Positions 62,353-64,000 of a stretch of DNA of 64,000 nucleotides are shown in pieces; the first letter of the stretch is position 1; each line of letters starts with the position of its first letter. The stretch is taken from the NCBI GenBank assembly GCA_027487485.1, contig JAIYDN010000108.1:62001-126000 (forward strand), in the 5' to 3' direction. The notes beneath the pieces are model-generated. The model ran no database searches. It saw nothing but the letters and a program-made list of their open reading frames with translations, and had not been told where the DNA came from. This stretch comes from Planctomycetaceae bacterium (lineage in GTDB: Bacteria; Planctomycetota; Planctomycetia; Pirellulales; Pirellulaceae). The position numbers and the translations under genes are program-made.

Positions 62353-63372
62353 ATGGGTTGGTTTATGCATCACAAAGACAAAATTTCGGTACTCCATGAC
62401 ATGCTCGTTGTGAAAGGTCGTATGGGACTGCTCAGGCCTGAAGAGTCTAGCATCTGGGTTTCGAAAATATATTCGCGACAGATCAACGCTGCGATATCTT
62501 TGAAGAAATGGGGTGATCGACCGCTCGTGATAACTGCCCTTCTCGAACGCTCTTTGCGGCACTCCGAGGGTGAAGGCGTAGTGGAGGCCATCCGAAGACT
62601 TTTGTATGACCTCATCGGCTTCGACGCATGCGCATTTGATTGTTCCAGGTTGTATTTTCCGTACGACCAAGTTGAGAACCTAGGCTGGCTGCTTGAACTT
62701 TGTTCGGACGATATGACATTGAAAAATCCACTTCATGAATCGTTGGTCGAAGTGGCGTACCTATACTTTGAATGTCTGAAAGACTGGGAACAACGCGGGA
62801 TATGTAAGATGAAAGACTGGATTAGCTACCAAGCAGAAGCGCTCTTTCAAGCGAATCAGGCGCCCTCGGATGCTGCTCAGGAACAGGCATATGCCACACG
62901 CAAGATGGCTGAACCTCTTGCGTCCTGTTTGTGGCTGCCACTAATCTCCGGCAGTGGAATGTCGAGTTGGCGAAAACTTGTTCAGATGGGAGTGAATCCA
63001 CGAATTTGCGCCCTCGCTCTCGCGATGGCGTACATGGGACCAAGCTACATGAAGTCCAAGGTGGAGGTTGCTCGAGCGAATGGCGCTAACATCCCTGATT
63101 TTTCTAGTGCGCCCATGAGGCCATCTGACGATGCCGAGGTGTATTATCCTATCACAGTAAAGCGAGATGCAGAGGCAGGCAAGGAGTTGGATTTGATTCT
63201 TCCTGGAGCCAAAGACTGGATCGATATAGATGTACCTCAAAAGGAGTTTAGTCCGGATGATCCGACCAGATTCCAGTTCGTTGAGAATCTTGTTAACGAC
63301 AACGAGGGAATGAGCCGCATTTATCGTGGTCTTGATGCGACTGAATGGAACACTGCAATCTTGGATAATTAA
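62353..63372 (+). CDS. Uncharacterised 339-residue protein
   Basis: Not recognised. No signal peptide and no membrane segment. The first 120 residues are helical with MLVVKGRMGLLRPEESSIW and ALLERSLRHSEGEGVVEAIR. A helix and short strand region occupies the middle (YLYFECLKDWEQRG). The C-terminal third is more acidic and strand-rich (KELDLILPGAKDWIDIDVP). The ATG at 62353 has no clear ribosome site, and 62365 is an in-frame alternative. It lies directly after the second hairpin leader. A cytoplasmic role is likely. Confidence 0.6.
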   Translation: MGWFMHHKDKISVLHDMLVVKGRMGLLRPEESSIWVSKIYSRQINAAISLKKWGDRPLVITALLERSLRHSEGEGVVEAIRRLLYDLIGFDACAFDCSRLYFPYDQVENLGWLLELCSDDMTLKNPLHESLVEVAYLYFECLKDWEQRGICKMKDWISYQAEALFQANQAPSDAAQEQAYATRKMAEPLASCLWLPLISGSGMSSWRKLVQMGVNPRICALALAMAYMGPSYMKSKVEVARANGANIPDFSSAPMRPSDDAEVYYPITVKRDAEAGKELDLILPGAKDWIDIDVPQKEFSPDDPTRFQFVENLVNDNEGMSRIYRGLDATEWNTAILDN

Positions 63373-63730
63373 GTTGGCGGTGAGTCTAGGAGAACTTCCA
63401 ACTTTAATCGCAAGCTTTTCGCTGACTGCGACTTGAGCCCGAGGCGTTAGCCGAGTTTTAGATTCGGTCGGCTAGCATCACATGCTGGGCTGTTAGACGT
63501 TTGCTATCGCAACGTTTAGAGAGTAGATCGAATGGCCTCAATCACTTTGCGTGCACTTTGCAATCGACTTGCGAGAACTGATCCGAAGCGATTTAAGCGT
63601 TGACCAGCTTCCGATGTGAATTATCATGAGCCGCAGATCGTTAATCTCAGTATGGAAATTCTATACTGCGTAAACACTATTGTTTTTGCTCTCCTACGGT
63701 TTCCAACGGACTTAAGGAATCAAAATTGAA
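63373..63730. other. Intergenic interval of 358 bp
   Basis: No gene seen. Contains one degenerate palindromic repeat (63433-63492). The sequence after 63520 is unremarkable. Confidence 0.5.
63433..63492 (+). repeat. Intergenic palindromic repeat, degenerate
   Basis: Left arm GAGCCCGAGGCGTTAGCCGAG at 63435 (two changes from consensus); right arm TCGGCTAGCATCACATGCTGGGC (several changes). About 60 bp after the preceding stop codon. Confidence 0.75.
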
Positions 63731-64000
63731 ATGACAGATTTTCGAAGCATTGTTAGTTTGGCAGGGCTGTCTATTGGCGCCATCGGGGCAATTTGGATGC
63801 TGTTCCAATGTTGGCGTGCGTTTTATGCCAGAGGAAAAGTCATGGGAACACCTCAGGGTACCAATTCATCGCGATACATATTTTTGTTCGTAGTCGCACT
63901 TCTATGGCTCTTCGCCTTGGAGTTTGCGTTTTCCGGACAATGGATTAGATGCCTATTTTCAGTAGTCACGTCTTTATTTTTCCTGCTCATATCGATTGGA
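63731..64000 (+). CDS. Membrane protein, N-terminal part (gene cut by right window edge)
   Basis: 90 codons from the ATG at 63731 to the window end, with no stop. Three hydrophobic stretches are visible: SLAGLSIGAIGAIWMLFQC, YIFLFVVALLWLFALEFAF and CLFSVVTSLFFLLISIG, with a basic loop between the first two (YARGKVMG). This suggests an inner-membrane protein. The family cannot be given from this part. AAGGAATCAAAATTG precedes the start. Confidence 0.6.
   Translation, partial: MTDFRSIVSLAGLSIGAIGAIWMLFQCWRAFYARGKVMGTPQGTNSSRYIFLFVVALLWLFALEFAFSGQWIRCLFSVVTSLFFLLISIG

Overview
The window looks like a chromosomal segment from a planctomycete, most likely of the Pirellulaceae type. The pointers are a Ser/Thr kinase fused to TPR repeats, an ECF sigma factor with its membrane partner, a DUF1080 protein, a CxxCH protein with a signal peptide, many exported repeat proteins, frequent GTG/TTG starts and families of intergenic repeats. 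The exact genus cannot be read from the sequence. No rRNA, tRNA or CRISPR array was seen.

Region 1 (1-28.6 kb, all plus strand) is a run of exported proteins. It begins with two CHAT proteases (the first cut by the window edge, the second with LRR and TPR regions) and a stand-alone LRR protein. A first formylglycine-generating-enzyme-fold (FGE/SUMF1, C-type-lectin-like) protein, a CxxCH protein, a beta-propeller-like protein, a caspase-like protease and an uncharacterised exported protein follow. Next come two recently duplicated caspase-like genes that differ in their C-terminal domain, then a tandem series of FGE-fold genes, two of which are damaged.

Region 2 (about 25-44.4 kb) is an accessory island on mixed strands, with many gene fragments and duplicated leaders. 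It holds HAD-type phosphatase copies, a RelA/SpoT-type HD protein, the remnant of a group II intron, and a minus-strand RNA-repair and ADP-ribose group: an RtcB-like ligase interrupted by a stop, an extra arginyl-tRNA synthetase, HAD fragments, a PARG-type glycohydrolase and a truncated KptA. It also holds a HEAT-repeat protein, a plus-strand MoxR ATPase / metallopeptidase-VWA / HEAT operon, a zinc-ribbon protein, an HD protein pair and a NADAR protein.

Region 3 (44.4-64 kb) holds a Tat-exported small protein, a large membrane protein with a CxxCxGxG motif, a DUF1080 protein, a beta-propeller/Sel1 protein, and a third caspase that is again fused to an FGE fold. A 1554-residue receptor-like Ser/Thr kinase with TPR repeats follows, then an ECF sigma factor translationally coupled to a membrane protein, small exported proteins, another HAD protein, and a truncated membrane protein at the right edge.

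How the parts may work together: CHAT and caspase-fold proteases, LRR/TPR/FGE recognition folds, a TPR kinase and a MoxR-VWA module are the components described in bacterial conflict and signalling systems. Unusually, the CHAT and caspase proteins here carry apparent signal peptides, so they would act outside the cytoplasm. The island adds RNA-repair and ADP-ribose enzymes, several in decay. About a dozen copies of one imperfect palindrome sit between the genes.
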